NCBI GenBank assembly: GCA_015680685.1
Contig: MNCI01036663.1
Location: forward strand, 291,351-355,350
Reading direction: 5' to 3'
From: Gnetum montanum
Lineage: Eukaryota > Streptophyta > Gnetopsida > Gnetales > Gnetaceae
DNA length: 64,000 nt
In this document: piece after piece, positions 11,901-23,396 of the stretch
Numbering within the stretch: position 1 is the first letter of the stretch
How the letters are laid out: every line of letters starts with the position of its first letter
Notes under the pieces: model-generated
What the model was told of the DNA's origin: nothing
Seen by the model: the letters and a program-made list of their open reading frames with translations, nothing else
The model's database searches: none
Translations under genes and position numbers: made by a program

Positions 11901-14900
11901 ATGGCTCCGAGGAAGGAACACATAAACATGGCACTTGCAAAGGTCGAGGAGGTGAAGCAAACCCTAGGGCATGTGACACAAGCACATGTCATGGCACGGA
12001 AGGACACGCCATTGACCCGGTAGGCTACCATGCTCCGTTTGTTTTTTCATGATTCTGCTATTATTTTTCACTTCTATTGTTCTCTGCTTTCGTTTTGCAT
12101 CCTAGTTTTAGCCATTTTCATTTTCTATTGGCATGTTGTTTTGGCCTTTGCATCATCACTGCCGCCGTTTCGACTGCGGTGAGTGCACAAACATTATGCC
12201 ATCATTGCATGCAAGGTCGCTTAAACTGCAATCGCCATAGTTGTCATAACCATGGGGGTTCGCATAGTTTAAGCTACCTGGCTTTCGAACAGCATGACGT
12301 AGGACCCTCAGGGGGGTTGGGCCATGCATGATGTAAGAGTGTGACACGTGTTTTGTTGAGGTGTATCATTAATTACCATGTTAGGGTTAATTGCTCTGTT
12401 CCTACGCTAGGTTGTTCTTTTGCTACACTACCGCTGTTATGCTCTTGCTACGCTATGTGCGGGAAGAGGATTATGCTACGCTATATATATGGACTATTAA
12501 GTATTGCTACGTTGCATATGTATTGCACTTAGACATGATGCTAACACTCACTAGTTGCATTGTGCAGAATGGGGCTAAGGCCAATGCTAATTGTTCTAGA
12601 AATTAGAGGGGTCCTGTGTCATGTGAGCAAGCTTGTGGCCCATGCTCCTCCTCCCCAGATACATATGGAAGAGCGGGAAGTCTAGTTCAGGAAAAGGGCA
12701 CAGGACTTCTTACAATTCCTTGTTGACCACATTAGTGTAATCCTTTGGTCCTCCCTAAAGGAGTAGGAGGCAGCCGACATAATAAAAGCCATATTGCCAG
12801 GGCAAGTCAGGGCATTCTGAGGCTTTTGACCAATGGGGCAATCATGAGCTAGCAAGGAAAAGGATCTAGTCAGCATCCAACAGGGTTAAGATGTTTGACT
12901 TGGATCTAGGAGATGCCTGAGCACAGCTGTTACCACCATTTTAACGCATTGTTCCTCGTACGTTTTATGACAATGTGCTTCCAGAACCCACAAGGAACTA
13001 TCTACTATGCTGGTAGGTGAGTTTTGCAACCTTGCTCTGCTATGTTGTGCGATGTTGGCCATGTTGGCCAAATGCTAATAGTGTGTGTTTGTTACTAGGT
13101 TCTTTATCAACCAGGATGGAGTTCACAATCGACCAGGTCTACTAGCTACAACACAGCGAGCCCTACAGGAGTTCTCTTCTGTTTAGAACCTGTGGGTGGG
13201 CATGATCTGTCAATGCAGGGATGAATACCACACTTACCTAGTCCTATTTTGCATTCTCTATGATCAAAGCAAGGGGAAGGATTGGCTGGATGAAGATTGG
13301 GTAGAATCCTTCAAGCTGATCATTGTTGAACAAGTTTTGGTTGAACTTCCACCGTTCTCGTTACAGTATAGGCCCGGTAGGCCAAACAATGAGTGTTATG
13401 TGTTCAAGTGTTTTTGCAATCTTTGTACTTTCTGCATTTTTATGCTAAACATTTTTGCAGAAATCTTGCATGGGTGATGAAGCCCCAAGAGGTGATGGTG
13501 GTAATCGCTGAGACAAAAGGGGCGAACATCTACTTCAAATATGACAAAGTAGAATCGATCCAACGCTAGATAAACCGTGTGGCTTCAGACTCCTTGGTCC
13601 AGAACATCCAAGAGGCTGGGCTTATGGATCTATTCATGGCCCAAAATTTGAGTGTTCTTGCTGCCGAGATGCTCTCCCTGGTTAACTCATTTTCTAAAAA
13701 GGTGGGCCGCTTCTAAACACACATACGAGGTGTGCAGGTGGTCATTGAAATCAATGACCAGCTGTTCGTGGACCTGTTCGGTGTTCCTACCGATAGCATC
13801 CTTTTAGGGTTGAAGAGCAAGAAGGAGATGATCCTTCAGAAGAAGGATATTCAGGAGTGGTTGGGGATTGCTAAGGAGCAAAAGGAGCTCCCCATGGAGA
13901 AGCTTAAAGATGGGCCCGCCAAGGAGATTTGCCATGTCTTCCGTGCTTGTGTGTTCCCCCAGCAACTTACCCAAGGGAAGGTCTTCAGGCTTGAGTAGGC
14001 CTAGATAATACGGAAGGTCATGGAAGAAGGGGGCCACTACAACTGGGCCAACTATCTATGTAAAGGCTTGTAGGCTGAAATCTTGGGACTCCACCAGAAA
14101 TTGGAGTCATGTTCCAACATACATTATGCCTTCTACGTAGGCTATCTAAAGCGCTTTGCGTAGTCACTTGTGGTTTGTGAGAATGGAGTGTGGGTCATGG
14201 AAATCGCAACTAGATTTCCCGGCCTTGGATTTTCCAGATCCTCTAGATCATCCGAGCCCAAGATCCACTAAAAATAATTGGGAAGTCACTATTTGTGATG
14301 ACTAAGGATTGGGTGGCTCACGATGTTCGTGGCCAGGACATCATAGGAGAGACACCCCCTGCTGTAGCCAGTAGCGTGTCACGGGGGGAACATCTCATAG
14401 TCAAGACTATGCCCAAAGAGTTGTAGAAGAAGAGGCATCCCCTAGCTAAGGAGACCCTTTGCATGAAGGAAGAGGAGGGGTGAAGACTATGGCTTAACTT
14501 GCAAAGGACACAACTCCCTATTGGTAAATACTTTTGTGTAATGCTTACTTTGTTATTGTTTGCTACTCTATGCTATGCTAGGCGGCATAGCGTAGCGTAG
14601 CACCTGCTTTAGGCTAACTTGTTTTTGTGCTAATGCAAACATATTTCTGTACTAGTAGAGGAAGAAGAAGAAGAAGAAGGCGATGAAGAAGTGTCGGACC
14701 CTAAGGAGGGAGTGAAAAATAAAGACACGGGGGCCCTAGTCGTGGAAGAAAGGACCCCGGTCAAGAATAAAGGAGCTCCTGTTGCTAAGGCAAGGGCTCT
14801 TGTCATTAGGGAGAATCCTCCTACCAATGAGGAGGGTACTTTTGGAGACAAAGTAGAGTCTCCTTTGAATAAAAGGAGCACTGGTCTTTCCAAAGGAAAG

Positions 14901-16363
14901 GCACCAATGCATGAAGAAGAGACTTGTGTTGACTCAGTAGGACCTTTTGCCAAGGCTACCACCATCATTTTGCATCAGCCAGAAGGGAGACCGTAGCTGG
15001 ACGCTGGTAAGCTCGACAATATGTCTGACTTGTCACAGACCCCTTTTGACCATTGCTGATATGTTTATTCATGTAACAGGCACTACTATTGATGCTGCAA
15101 GAGCCCCTTTGACTCGTGCGGAATCATGGACCGAGATCCTCGACAAGCTTGCGTTCATGTAGGGAATCGTTGATGACATGATCAATCGCCTTCGGGAGGG
15201 AGACCTTGATGTGGCTAAGTAGTAGTGTTAGATGTTCTCATGTTTTTATGTTAGATCTTTGTTGAGTTTGCTAACCTTGCTATGCTAACACAGTTGTTAC
15301 ACTCTTTGTGTCATGGTAGCCTCTCAACTCAGATGGGACTCGGCACGACCTTTGAAAGTCAGTGCCATGCCTACATTCCCACCTGAAATGACCAAAGTGT
15401 CTCGTCACATGTACGACGAGGCATGCAAATGCATTTTTCACTTAGCACACTCCTTGTGGGAGTATAAGCGTGTCAACAGGGACCTGTGGAAATAGGTACA
15501 AAGGGATGAGCAAAGAGAGGCTGACCTGGTCACCGAAGTAGATGATATCAAGTCAAGGAACAAGTTCCTCCTAGCCTGTGACATAAATAATGAGGAATGA
15601 CACACGACTATAATAGACTACGCCAAGTTTTGGATTGTTTCACATCATAATTGTTGAAGCCACTCACGAGATAATCGAACAGTGGAAGTAGATGGACTTG
15701 CTAGCCCAGAAGTGTCAGGATCTGAAAGACTTCAGTGCCTAGGTTCACCAATGGGGGCAACCCAGAGAAACCATAAACACATGTACAAATGGAAAAATTC
15801 CACCCATTGTAAACTGTATAAGGATGCTACTATGGAGGCGTTTACATATGAAGCATTCGTAAATGCCATTGATGCTTCTGAGGCCTATGCCAAGTTCAAG
15901 GAGTAGGTAAAGGTTATAGAATCTCTTGACTTGAAAGTGGACCTTCCCATGGGAGAGACCGCAACTGTCTTCCTTTCTCGTGGACCACCAAGGTGGACAA
16001 CCACCGAAAGGGAGAGAACTGCTGTAGATGCTGAACCAAGCAATAGGTGTTGGATGGACATCACGGCAGAGGAGGTCTGGTGCTGCCTCAGGCTCGGTTT
16101 AGACCAAATACCTTTTGAGATGAATATAGACCCTTCTTAGGTTAGTTGCTTTCTAACGTATTAATGCTCATGCTCTATTGTGGTTTGTGCTTGTTGCCCT
16201 AGTTGACTGCTTCACTCCGACGATGCAGGCTCCAGATGAGGGTGTAGGGCCCATAGAGGGAGGAAATGAAGAACCAATAGAAGGTGACATAAGGAAAGGT
16301 GATGCAAAAGTGAACGATGTGAGAACAAATGGGGAAGGCGATGCAAATAGAGACAACCCATGA
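11901..16363 (+). pseudogene. Antisense spliced gene inside element A
   Basis: Gene-like unit on the strand opposite to gag-pol, inferred by aligning A with B: sequence matches are kept in exons and GT/AG borders fall at the same places. Exons (A): 11901-12019, 12568-13012, 13097-13376, 13472-14523, 14659-15214, 15320-16140, 16229-16363. The product would be about 1100 residues: a short MAPRKEH N-terminus, a long conserved part (exons 2-4, with VQVVIEINDQLFVDLFG), an acidic linker starting with a Glu run (exon 5), a K/E-rich coiled-coil part (exon 6) and an acidic tail ending DNP. In A the acceptor of exon 4 (AG to AT) and the donor of exon 5 (GT to CT) are lost and stops are frequent. I do not recognise the protein family. 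Antisense ORFs are known in other Tat elements, so this may be one of them. Confidence 0.65.
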
Positions 16364-16539
16364 TAGCATGGGATTTTTTTTTTTGTAATTTTGAAATTTT
16401 GAATTTTTGTAACAAATTTTGTAAACATTATTTAAGAGACAAAAATTCCGAATGAAGAGAATTTGGTGAAATAGAAATTGATTTTGCGCTAACTTGTGTA
16501 TTTCATACGTGCATGTTGTGTAAAATGTTCATGCTTTCA

Positions 16540-16860
16540 TGTGCTAGTTTTAGGCCATTTCAGGCCATTGCTAGTTTTAAGCCATTTCGAGCTATTGCAT
16601 AGCATTCCAAAAGAGATGATATGTTAACAACTTGAACAATGGCTAATTGGTAACTTATGCTAGTTTTAGGCCATTTCAGGCCATTGCTAGTTTTAAGCCA
16701 GTTTTCAGCTATTGCTAGTTTTAGGCCATTTCGGGCCATAGCATAGTTTTAGGCCATTTCGGGCCATAGCGTAGCTTTAGTTTTAGGTATTTTTGGGCCA
16801 TAGCATAGCTTTAGTTTTAGGCCTTTTCAGGCCATAGCATAGCATGCCAAAATGATGGCA
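16540..16860. repeat. Hairpin minisatellite array A3
   Basis: About nine units with GCTAGTTTTA then GGCC-ATTTCG-GGCC, partly spaced by CATAGCATAG. It lies just beyond the last exon of the antisense gene and before the protease end. The same array is in B at 58535-58735. Confidence 0.75.
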
Positions 16861-16959
16861 TGTTAACAAAGAAAAAGCGATGAATGTACCAGGGATGGCA
16901 ACTAGGCAGGAAGCAGTGGGGTTGCTACGCTATGTGTAGCTGCATCCTAACCTATCGTG

Positions 16960-17765
16960 GATTGATCAGAACGTAAGGTCGAGGCATTTCACTAGGGCTC
17001 TTGTTCACATCGTTGTCCCCTTCTTGGAAGGGCAACTCAACCCATGCACTTTCAGTAATTAGCTCGTTGAAACAGTTCTCCTGTTGGATGGTTCATGTGC
17101 GCATGAGTAGGTGGTTCATTCTCAAAGGTTATGACCTCCTAGCCCTACTCCATATCTATGTTACTGATAGCTTATGCTACTACTTTGTCACCATGGATCA
17201 CCACCTCCCTACCCATGTATGGTAGGTGGATTTCCTAGTGTATAGGTGAGGAGACAGCTCTAAGTTGTCCTAACCATAATCTCCCCAAGATCAGGTTAAA
17301 CCAGGGCATTTCCTCAACCATGATGAACATTCCATTTGTGGGGAACTAGTCCCCTAATACGAAGCCTATGTGAACTACACCTTTCACTAGGATGTGTGCC
17401 CTATTGAATGACCTTAGACATGATGTTGCTGTTGGTTTGATCTGGTCGACCAAACCCAACTTGCCCATAATAGGGAAGGGGATGATTTTTGTGGCAGCCC
17501 CATCATCAATGTGTACCCTTCGAATTTGATGTTGGCCGATGCAAATTGTGATGAAAAGGGATGTCGTTGTAACCTGACCCCTCTCAGGATCTTCCTTAAT
17601 GGCATCATCACTGAAAGTCAATTGTGATGGCTCAGGCTCTGTGGGTGCAGAGGAAAGCATAACCAAGTGGATTGCTTCCTCTTCTGCTGGCATGTCTTCA
17701 TTGACTGGAATCGCCATCAACATGTGGATCAGAGCCTCATGGTGGGGATCAGATATCATGATCAT
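16960..17765 (-). pseudogene. Aspartic protease region of A
   Basis: Retropepsin that would process the gag-pol polyprotein. Minus strand: VHIDDGAATKIIPFPIMGKLG with the active-site Asp at about 17507, followed by a C-terminal part near 17300-17170 similar to the FNLILGRSWL segment of B. It is preceded by an acidic stretch (NEDMPAEEEAIHLVM). The coding match fades near 16960, where B has a splice donor; in A the equivalent reads CAG followed by CT instead of GT. Confidence 0.75.
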
Positions 17766-20723
17766 GTCGTACAGGCTCAGTGAAGTGTTTTTTTTTTTAT
17801 AGTCTACTTGACCTAAGTGAGGGAATCCAAAAGGTCTTGGCCACCCCCTTGTTTAACATTTTCATCCCCTTCGATTCATCCCAGGAGATGAATTTCCCAA
17901 GGAAGGGTAACTTCAGACCTAGGTTCAGACCCCTTTTGGTAGGGTGGCACAGACTGCACTGTTGTAGTAACGTTCATCTTTGGTGATGAGGGCGTAGGCA
18001 TAGGGGGTGGAGACGTAGGCTTGGGAATACCTTGGATAGTGTTTCCTCTTAATGTCCCTCCTATGAAACACACTTCCTATTTCTTAGGACGAGTAGGTTT
18101 TTTAGCTACTTTATGTGGGGTAGGAATTGTCGAATGGGTCAGCCCCCAAATGATGAAAGGTGCTAATGGTGTTAGCTGGTAAAGTAGCATGGTTTCGTTA
18201 ACAGGTGATGCAGAGATGGATGCCCGTGGAGGGACTTTCAGAATGAATAGCTGTTACGAGCTTTGATTAGCCACTCGTGATGCTGGTGCACTACACTGAG
18301 GCATGCGGATCATGAATGGCTACTGGGATGGCATAGGATCATTGTCAATGTTGATGGTGTTGATGATGTAATTGGAATTTTTTGGGTTGAGGGGGTCTGT
18401 GTAGACATGCATAGATTGGTTTTCAAGATGTACTGAGTTACTTTCGTCCAACACCAGCTTTCCCTGGTCGATCAATCTTTGGATGTCATCCTACAATGCC
18501 AGATAGTAATCCGTGTTATGACCACACTGTTGGTGGTAGTCACAAAACCTCTCTAGCCTGAAATCCTTAGGAACTGGGGGCTCATTGGGAAGGGCCAAAG
18601 AAGGGTTCCTAAGGAACTCGCAATAGCATTGATGTCTATTGATTTCTTATTGTGACATTTTCTTTTACTGCATGTGCCCTATTGCCAATAAGTGTTTCAA
18701 AAGTTCTGAAGGCTTGAGAGGTAGTAGGTTGTACTTTGAGTGATCTTTGTGCTCAAATTTTAGCTTTGGTTGTGCAGATGTCTCAAGTATGGGAATCAGA
18801 GGTTACGACATGTTGCCCTGCTTGGGCTTGGGGTTAGCTACAGATATGGCCAGTTTCTTGCTACTCTTGTTACCATTGTTACTAGGTAGGGGCTTGGCCT
18901 TAGTCACCACAGCAGCCACCATGGTTTTTGGGGCCTTACCCTTGTCCTTCTTTGTGAAGGTGATTTTATAAGCAATGTAGGTTGGGTCTTTGCTTGCTTC
19001 GGTCGTGTCCTGTATGCTCTTAGTCTAAGTGAAGGCTTGACTAAGAGTGTGAGGGACAAGGTAGTACAGTTTAGACTAGATAAAGTCATTCACTGCACCC
19101 TTAAATATGACCAACAAGTGGGTTTCCGTGATGGGCTCACGGATTTTGTTAAGGGTCATGTTCCATCACTTGATGAACTTCTGGACCAGTTCCAGAGGCT
19201 CTTGCTTCATGTTCATCAGTTGATCCAGCGTGATTTTTGGCTTCAAGTTATACTTGAAGCGCATCATGAACTAGGTTAGAAGCTCTTCTAATGTTGAAAT
19301 GAATGAGCGTGGTAGTGCATTATACCAGTATAAGGCTCTCCCAGCTAGGGACATGGCAAAGACACAAATGATCATGTGTGACCATTTTTGCAACAAAAGG
19401 TAACTAGATGCTCGTTGGGATTTCCCTCCTCCTTGTACTTCGTGAAGTGTGGGAGAGACATCCCTAGGGGTAACATTAGAGCAAGGATCGCAGGGCTAAT
19501 AGGGTTATCTTGGTAAAAGTCCATGATTTATACTGATTCAAACCTAACAGCCTTGAGGCATTTGATTTCCTCAGTGAGGGTCTAGATGAGCTGGAATGCT
19601 TGGTGTAGACCCTACAATGTTGTAGGTGGTTGGGGAACTACTAAGATAACTCCCACCTATGAAATGGCAGGGGTGGTGGTGTGATCAATCAGTGGTACTA
19701 TTGGGTTAGCCCCTACAAGAGGTGTTTCTTGCATTGTCCACCACCCAGCAGGTGGTGCTATTGGAGCAACAACTATGGTTTGAGCCACCAAATGGACTGC
19801 TTGTGTCGCCGATGGAATAGACCATTGCCCCGTGTTAGGTTGTATCATTTGCGGGGTTTGGTAGGTCTAAGGGCATACATAGTGAGACATCTGCGATGGT
19901 TGTGGAATAGGCGTAGAAGTGAATGGGGTCCACCACGTGGACGGACTTGGGCCCGTCGTAGTGGGTGAAATAGATGTGAATGTAGGAATCGAAATGAAAG
20001 TTATGTAAGATTGTGAAGAAGGCATAGCGTGAACATGTGGTAGGATAGCTGTGATTGGTGTGCGATGCACTACAAGAATGGGTTGTTGAATAGTTTGTGG
20101 AGGCATAGTCACTACAAATGAAATAGGAGAATAAGGGCATTGATACACTGGGAAGGTGACATGGCTACCCATTGCGTCTGTAGTTGTACGCTATGGGAGT
20201 GTAGGCATGATGACAAAGGAAGTGATGACAGACAATGGGTTGGCCCAGAAGGACTGGGTAGGAGGGATAGGACCGGGTTGGTTGGACCTCCCTCGTCAGA
20301 TTGGGAATCGAGTTCCTCCTGTCCATCCTGAAAGGTATTATCCTAGTTGGATGCTATGTTTTATTGCTTCCTAAGCCTAGCCAACTAGATTAGTTGGTCT
20401 AGAAGCCTTTGGTTTGCATGTTTCAAAGGTATGGAAATGCCAGAAGTGGGAAAAAATTCCTTCTCATCGCAGTAAGAGAACTTGAAGCTACGTTTATCTT
20501 TGAGTTTATGTACATCCAAAGGTAGGTTTTCCTGGACCTTCACACAAAGGAAGTTGTAACGCTCGTGTTGCTGGGCCAAGCCCTCAAGTCCTCGATTTTG
20601 GATCCTGAGGGATCGATGTGTTTCCAACGTTGGGTTCAGCAGTTGTTCAGCACCGGTGTTACCTTGAACTGTAATGGGGACCTCCACGTTGAAGGTGTTA
20701 ACAGTGATAGTTACAGAAGTCAT
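17766..20723 (-). pseudogene. gag of A
   Basis: Starts at MTSVTITVNTFNVEVPITVQ (ATG 20721-20723), a start shared with B at 62674. It has a long Pro/Thr/Ala-rich middle (19650-20200), a capsid-like core near 19500-19050, and a C-terminal part with a PYQKGSEP motif before the protease near 17930. Broken by many stops. The N-terminus is placed by the conserved ATG; upstream frame extension is not shared with B. Confidence 0.65.
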
Positions 20724-21155
20724 TGGTACTAAGCTAAATAGTTTTGCAAATGTGAAAAGTGAGGAAATAAGAAAGCTAAGTAGTTTTGCAAACTGAGAAG
20801 AGAAAATAAATTGGCAAGCAATCAAAAGGAAGGCTTTATGTCTCGCAAGGCTCCTGAGGAACTGTTGATGTGACCGGTCTGTACCACACGATGTGCAAAC
20901 AACTGCAAAAGGGTGTCATGTTTATGCTAGTGCATGATAGGGTACAGAACGCACACAAGACTACTATAAAAAAGGAAAATCAACTAGCAATCAAAGGCTT
21001 TATGTCCTATAGGGTTCCTAGGGAACCGTCGAGGCAACCGATTTGCACCGCACGACGCACAAACAACCATAGAAGGGTGTCAAGTTTATGCTAATGTGTA
21101 TTAGGGTGCAACAATCTTGCAAGACTACCATGACATGTGGAAAGGCACAAAAAGG
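20724..21155 (-). other. Leader between primer site and gag (A)
   Basis: No long frame. It contains two related blocks with ATCAAAGGCTTTATGTC and CTATAGGGTTCC near 20820 and 20990, a duplicated leader segment also present in B (62810 and 62985). Confidence 0.5.
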
Positions 21156-21169
21156 CCCTCCTAGCACCA
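21156..21169 (-). other. Primer-binding site of A
   Basis: Minus strand TGGTGCTAGGAGGG lies 7 bases from the LTR end. In B the same site reads TGGCGCTAGAAGGAGGG. I could not assign the tRNA with confidence. Confidence 0.6.
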
Positions 21170-21176
21170 GAAAGAC

Positions 21177-22649
21177 TATAGCGACTGAAAATGTTGATGG
21201 CTGGAAAAGCATCAAGGGGTCGTCGGTTGTTGGACAGTCTTGACCCCATCTCCATGGGAGGGTTGTGTTGGATGGGACGAAAATGGGGCACCCTGAACGG
21301 TTTGGTCGATCAAACAGGGACTTAGTTAGTGTCTATATAACCTTTTGCAATGTGTAATTTGAAAATGAGATTGGTAGCGCAAAGTAATGTTTAAATGCAA
21401 AAGAAATAGAAAACAATGTAAAATTCAATAGTAAAAAGGATATAATGTAGAAATGCAATTAGAAAAGTGCACCACTTCGAAGCTATGACCTCGCTTTGTC
21501 AAGATAGATACAATCAATTGCATAGTGCTGGGAAGTGTAGAGATCCTGAGAGTAACCAAGATGTGTAGAGCAAGAGGGCTGTGTGCTCAAACATGGACTT
21601 CGGTGTTAACAATGCGAAGTTCTACCAAGGTGGTAGAAAAGAAAAGAACAAAATGGCAACTGAGAATGCTAACTATTTACAATGGCTAAACGGAAAGCTT
21701 ACAATGCCAGAGAATGCTAGGGATCCAGAAGTTTCAGAGGGTGAGCCAGAGGATCATGTGAAAAAGGACCACAGAGAGAGAGAGAGTTTAAGCATCGCTC
21801 ATTAGGGTATTTATAGGACCAAGGGTGCACAAAAGATGCGGTTTAAATGCCATGTGCCTTGGGCCTATGCTGACCTGTCTACGCTGCACGGGCCTATATG
21901 ACCATTGGGCAAGCCTGACATGTTGTAATTATGAGCCTACTGTGCTATAATTATGTTGTTAGAGCAACCGTGCAATTAGGTGAGGTGCATTAATGTCGCG
22001 TAACCACTTGCCACTTTGCTATGCTCTGTAGTGTAGCACATTGGCATAGTGTAGCATCTTGTTACATGTCTTGCTGCATGTATAGAAAGCCTTTGAAATT
22101 TGCAGGTTGTTCATTGCATGTGTGCTATGCTATGCTATGCTACGTAGCATAACAACTGGCCTTAGTCGCAAAAAACGTCACCAATCTGTAAACTTTGCAT
22201 TTTGCACTGCAAAACTTGTGAACTTGCTGATCTCACCCTTTGAGTTGCCTCCTGTCAACTTCCGCAGAATTGCTACGCCTCGTCGCGCCATGTAGCTAAT
22301 CATAGCATAACAACAAACATGACCTGATGTCAGCCAGGTTCACCACTTTCTAACGAAAGGAGACATTGCTAGAGGACTTGAAGTTGGGTGAGGGGATTGG
22401 TTGTCTAGCCTTTGCTATGTTGTACTACATTACGTAGCATAGCGTAGCATTGGGCTTCTGCAAACATCTTTGGAAGTTTGCTATGCTACATGGCATAGCA
22501 TAGCGTAGCAAGGATCCTTGACTTAGAAAACTTGCTGAAGCAGATAGTCTAAAAATCAAAGCATCCATATCCCAAAGAACTATCGTAACATTGCGCGAAT
22601 TGCAAAGGCTTGGTGAAGTAAGAATGTCTTCGAATTTTTGGGTGTTTCA
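21177..22649 (-). repeat. 5' LTR of A
   Basis: About 1.47 kb, bounded by the primer site on the left and by the same GGTGTTTCA end as the 3' LTR on the right. The minus-strand TATA box is at 21808. It contains the shared block near 21190-21320 (GGTTTGGTCGATC) and, in U3, clusters of GCTATGC/GCATAGC palindromic motifs. B's LTR is longer (1789 bp), with most of the extra length in that motif cluster. Confidence 0.8.
21808..21816 (-). promoter_or_regulatory. LTR TATA box of A
   Basis: CTATAAATA on the minus strand. Conserved at 47150-47158 and 63771-63779 in the two LTRs of B. Confidence 0.65.
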
Positions 22650-22854
22650 TATTTATAGGTGAAAACACACACTAGGTCAATGCATATGTGTAGATGCATC
22701 ATCCAATGCATCAATGAGATCATGTTGATGCAGAAAACACACACCACATTCATGCATATGCATCAATGCATCATCCCATGCATCAATGGCACTATGTTGA
22801 TGTGATCCTATTAATGGGTATGCGTCGATGCAGCCAACTAATGCTTCATCATCA
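22650..22854 (-). repeat. Athila-like LTR start fragment, minus strand
   Basis: On the minus strand it starts TGATGA near 22854 and shares the TTAGTTGGCTG stretch with E's LTR (CAGTTGGCTA). It is packed with GATGCATC/ATCAATG-type repeats and ends in a TATAAATA box at 22650-22658, exactly where A begins. The rest of the LTR is not found on the other side of A. Confidence 0.6.
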
Positions 22855-23146
22855 TGAACAAATACTTATCACTTAGTATAGCTTATTCTTAATTTCTACA
22901 TTAGCTTAATTTTGATTTAATTTATATATTTTATTATAGCCTTAGCAACATTAGCATCGTATATCTCAATTGTACTTAACTATATGCATTAAGAGCTACA
23001 CAAGTATAGCTAAAAAGACAATGACCCACAATCAAATACTTAGCTATCTAGATAGTAAAATAGTCTAGGCCATGAAATATGATCAAGTCACGTGTGAATG
23101 GTCATGATTTTCATGGTTGGACATAGGGAATACTCATCACTCATTA
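22855..23146 (+). repeat. Athila-like LTR 3' half, plus strand
   Basis: Matches the 3' half of the D and C LTRs: AAATACTTAT near 22860, the CTCAATTGTACTTAAC block, GTCACGTGTGAATGGTC, and the end TGGTTGGACATAGGG..ACTCATCACTCATTA. It is joined head to head with the preceding fragment, so this is a rearranged junction rather than one LTR. Confidence 0.6.
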
Positions 23147-23396
23147 GTTGAACTTTCACTATAGTTTTGTTTTGGAGGATAAAAGTTTCATGATCCTCTT
23201 CCAATTTGTTCGTATCTACATTAAGTTGGAGCATAGAACCATTATAGTTTGTAATAGGGTTAGGTTCTTTTTCCTTTTTGATTAACCTATTATTTTCAGC
23301 CATCCACCTACCATTCTCATCTATCCAAAAATTTGCAAGTTTTGGAGCCATCCTATATTTTTTGAACCATGGTGTTCCCCCACAATGGTGCCAAGA
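23147..23396 (-). pseudogene. gag N-terminus and primer site of element G
   Basis: Minus-strand ATG at 23349-23351 opens 67 codons (MAPKLANFWIDENGRW...) before the frame meets the joined LTR. Just upstream, minus TGGCACCATTGTGGGGGA (23376-23393) matches 14 of 18 bases of the tRNA-Asp primer site TGGCGCCGTTGCCGGGGA used by Athila-type elements. So this is the 5' start of another element, cut off at 23146. Confidence 0.5.

Larger units (their letters stand above)
5700..22649 (-). mobile_element. Tat-lineage LTR retrotransposon A
   Basis: Minus-strand element of about 17 kb. In transcription order it has the 5' LTR (21177-22649), primer site, gag, PR, an antisense gene block, RT, RNase H, a second RNase H, integrase, a tandem-repeat region, polypurine tract, and a 3' LTR whose far end is missing. 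Two RNase H domains place it in the Tat lineage of Ty3/gypsy (Ogre, Retand, TatI). It is colinear with copy B at 46544-64000. All coding parts carry stops or frameshifts, so it is dead. Confidence 0.85.
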
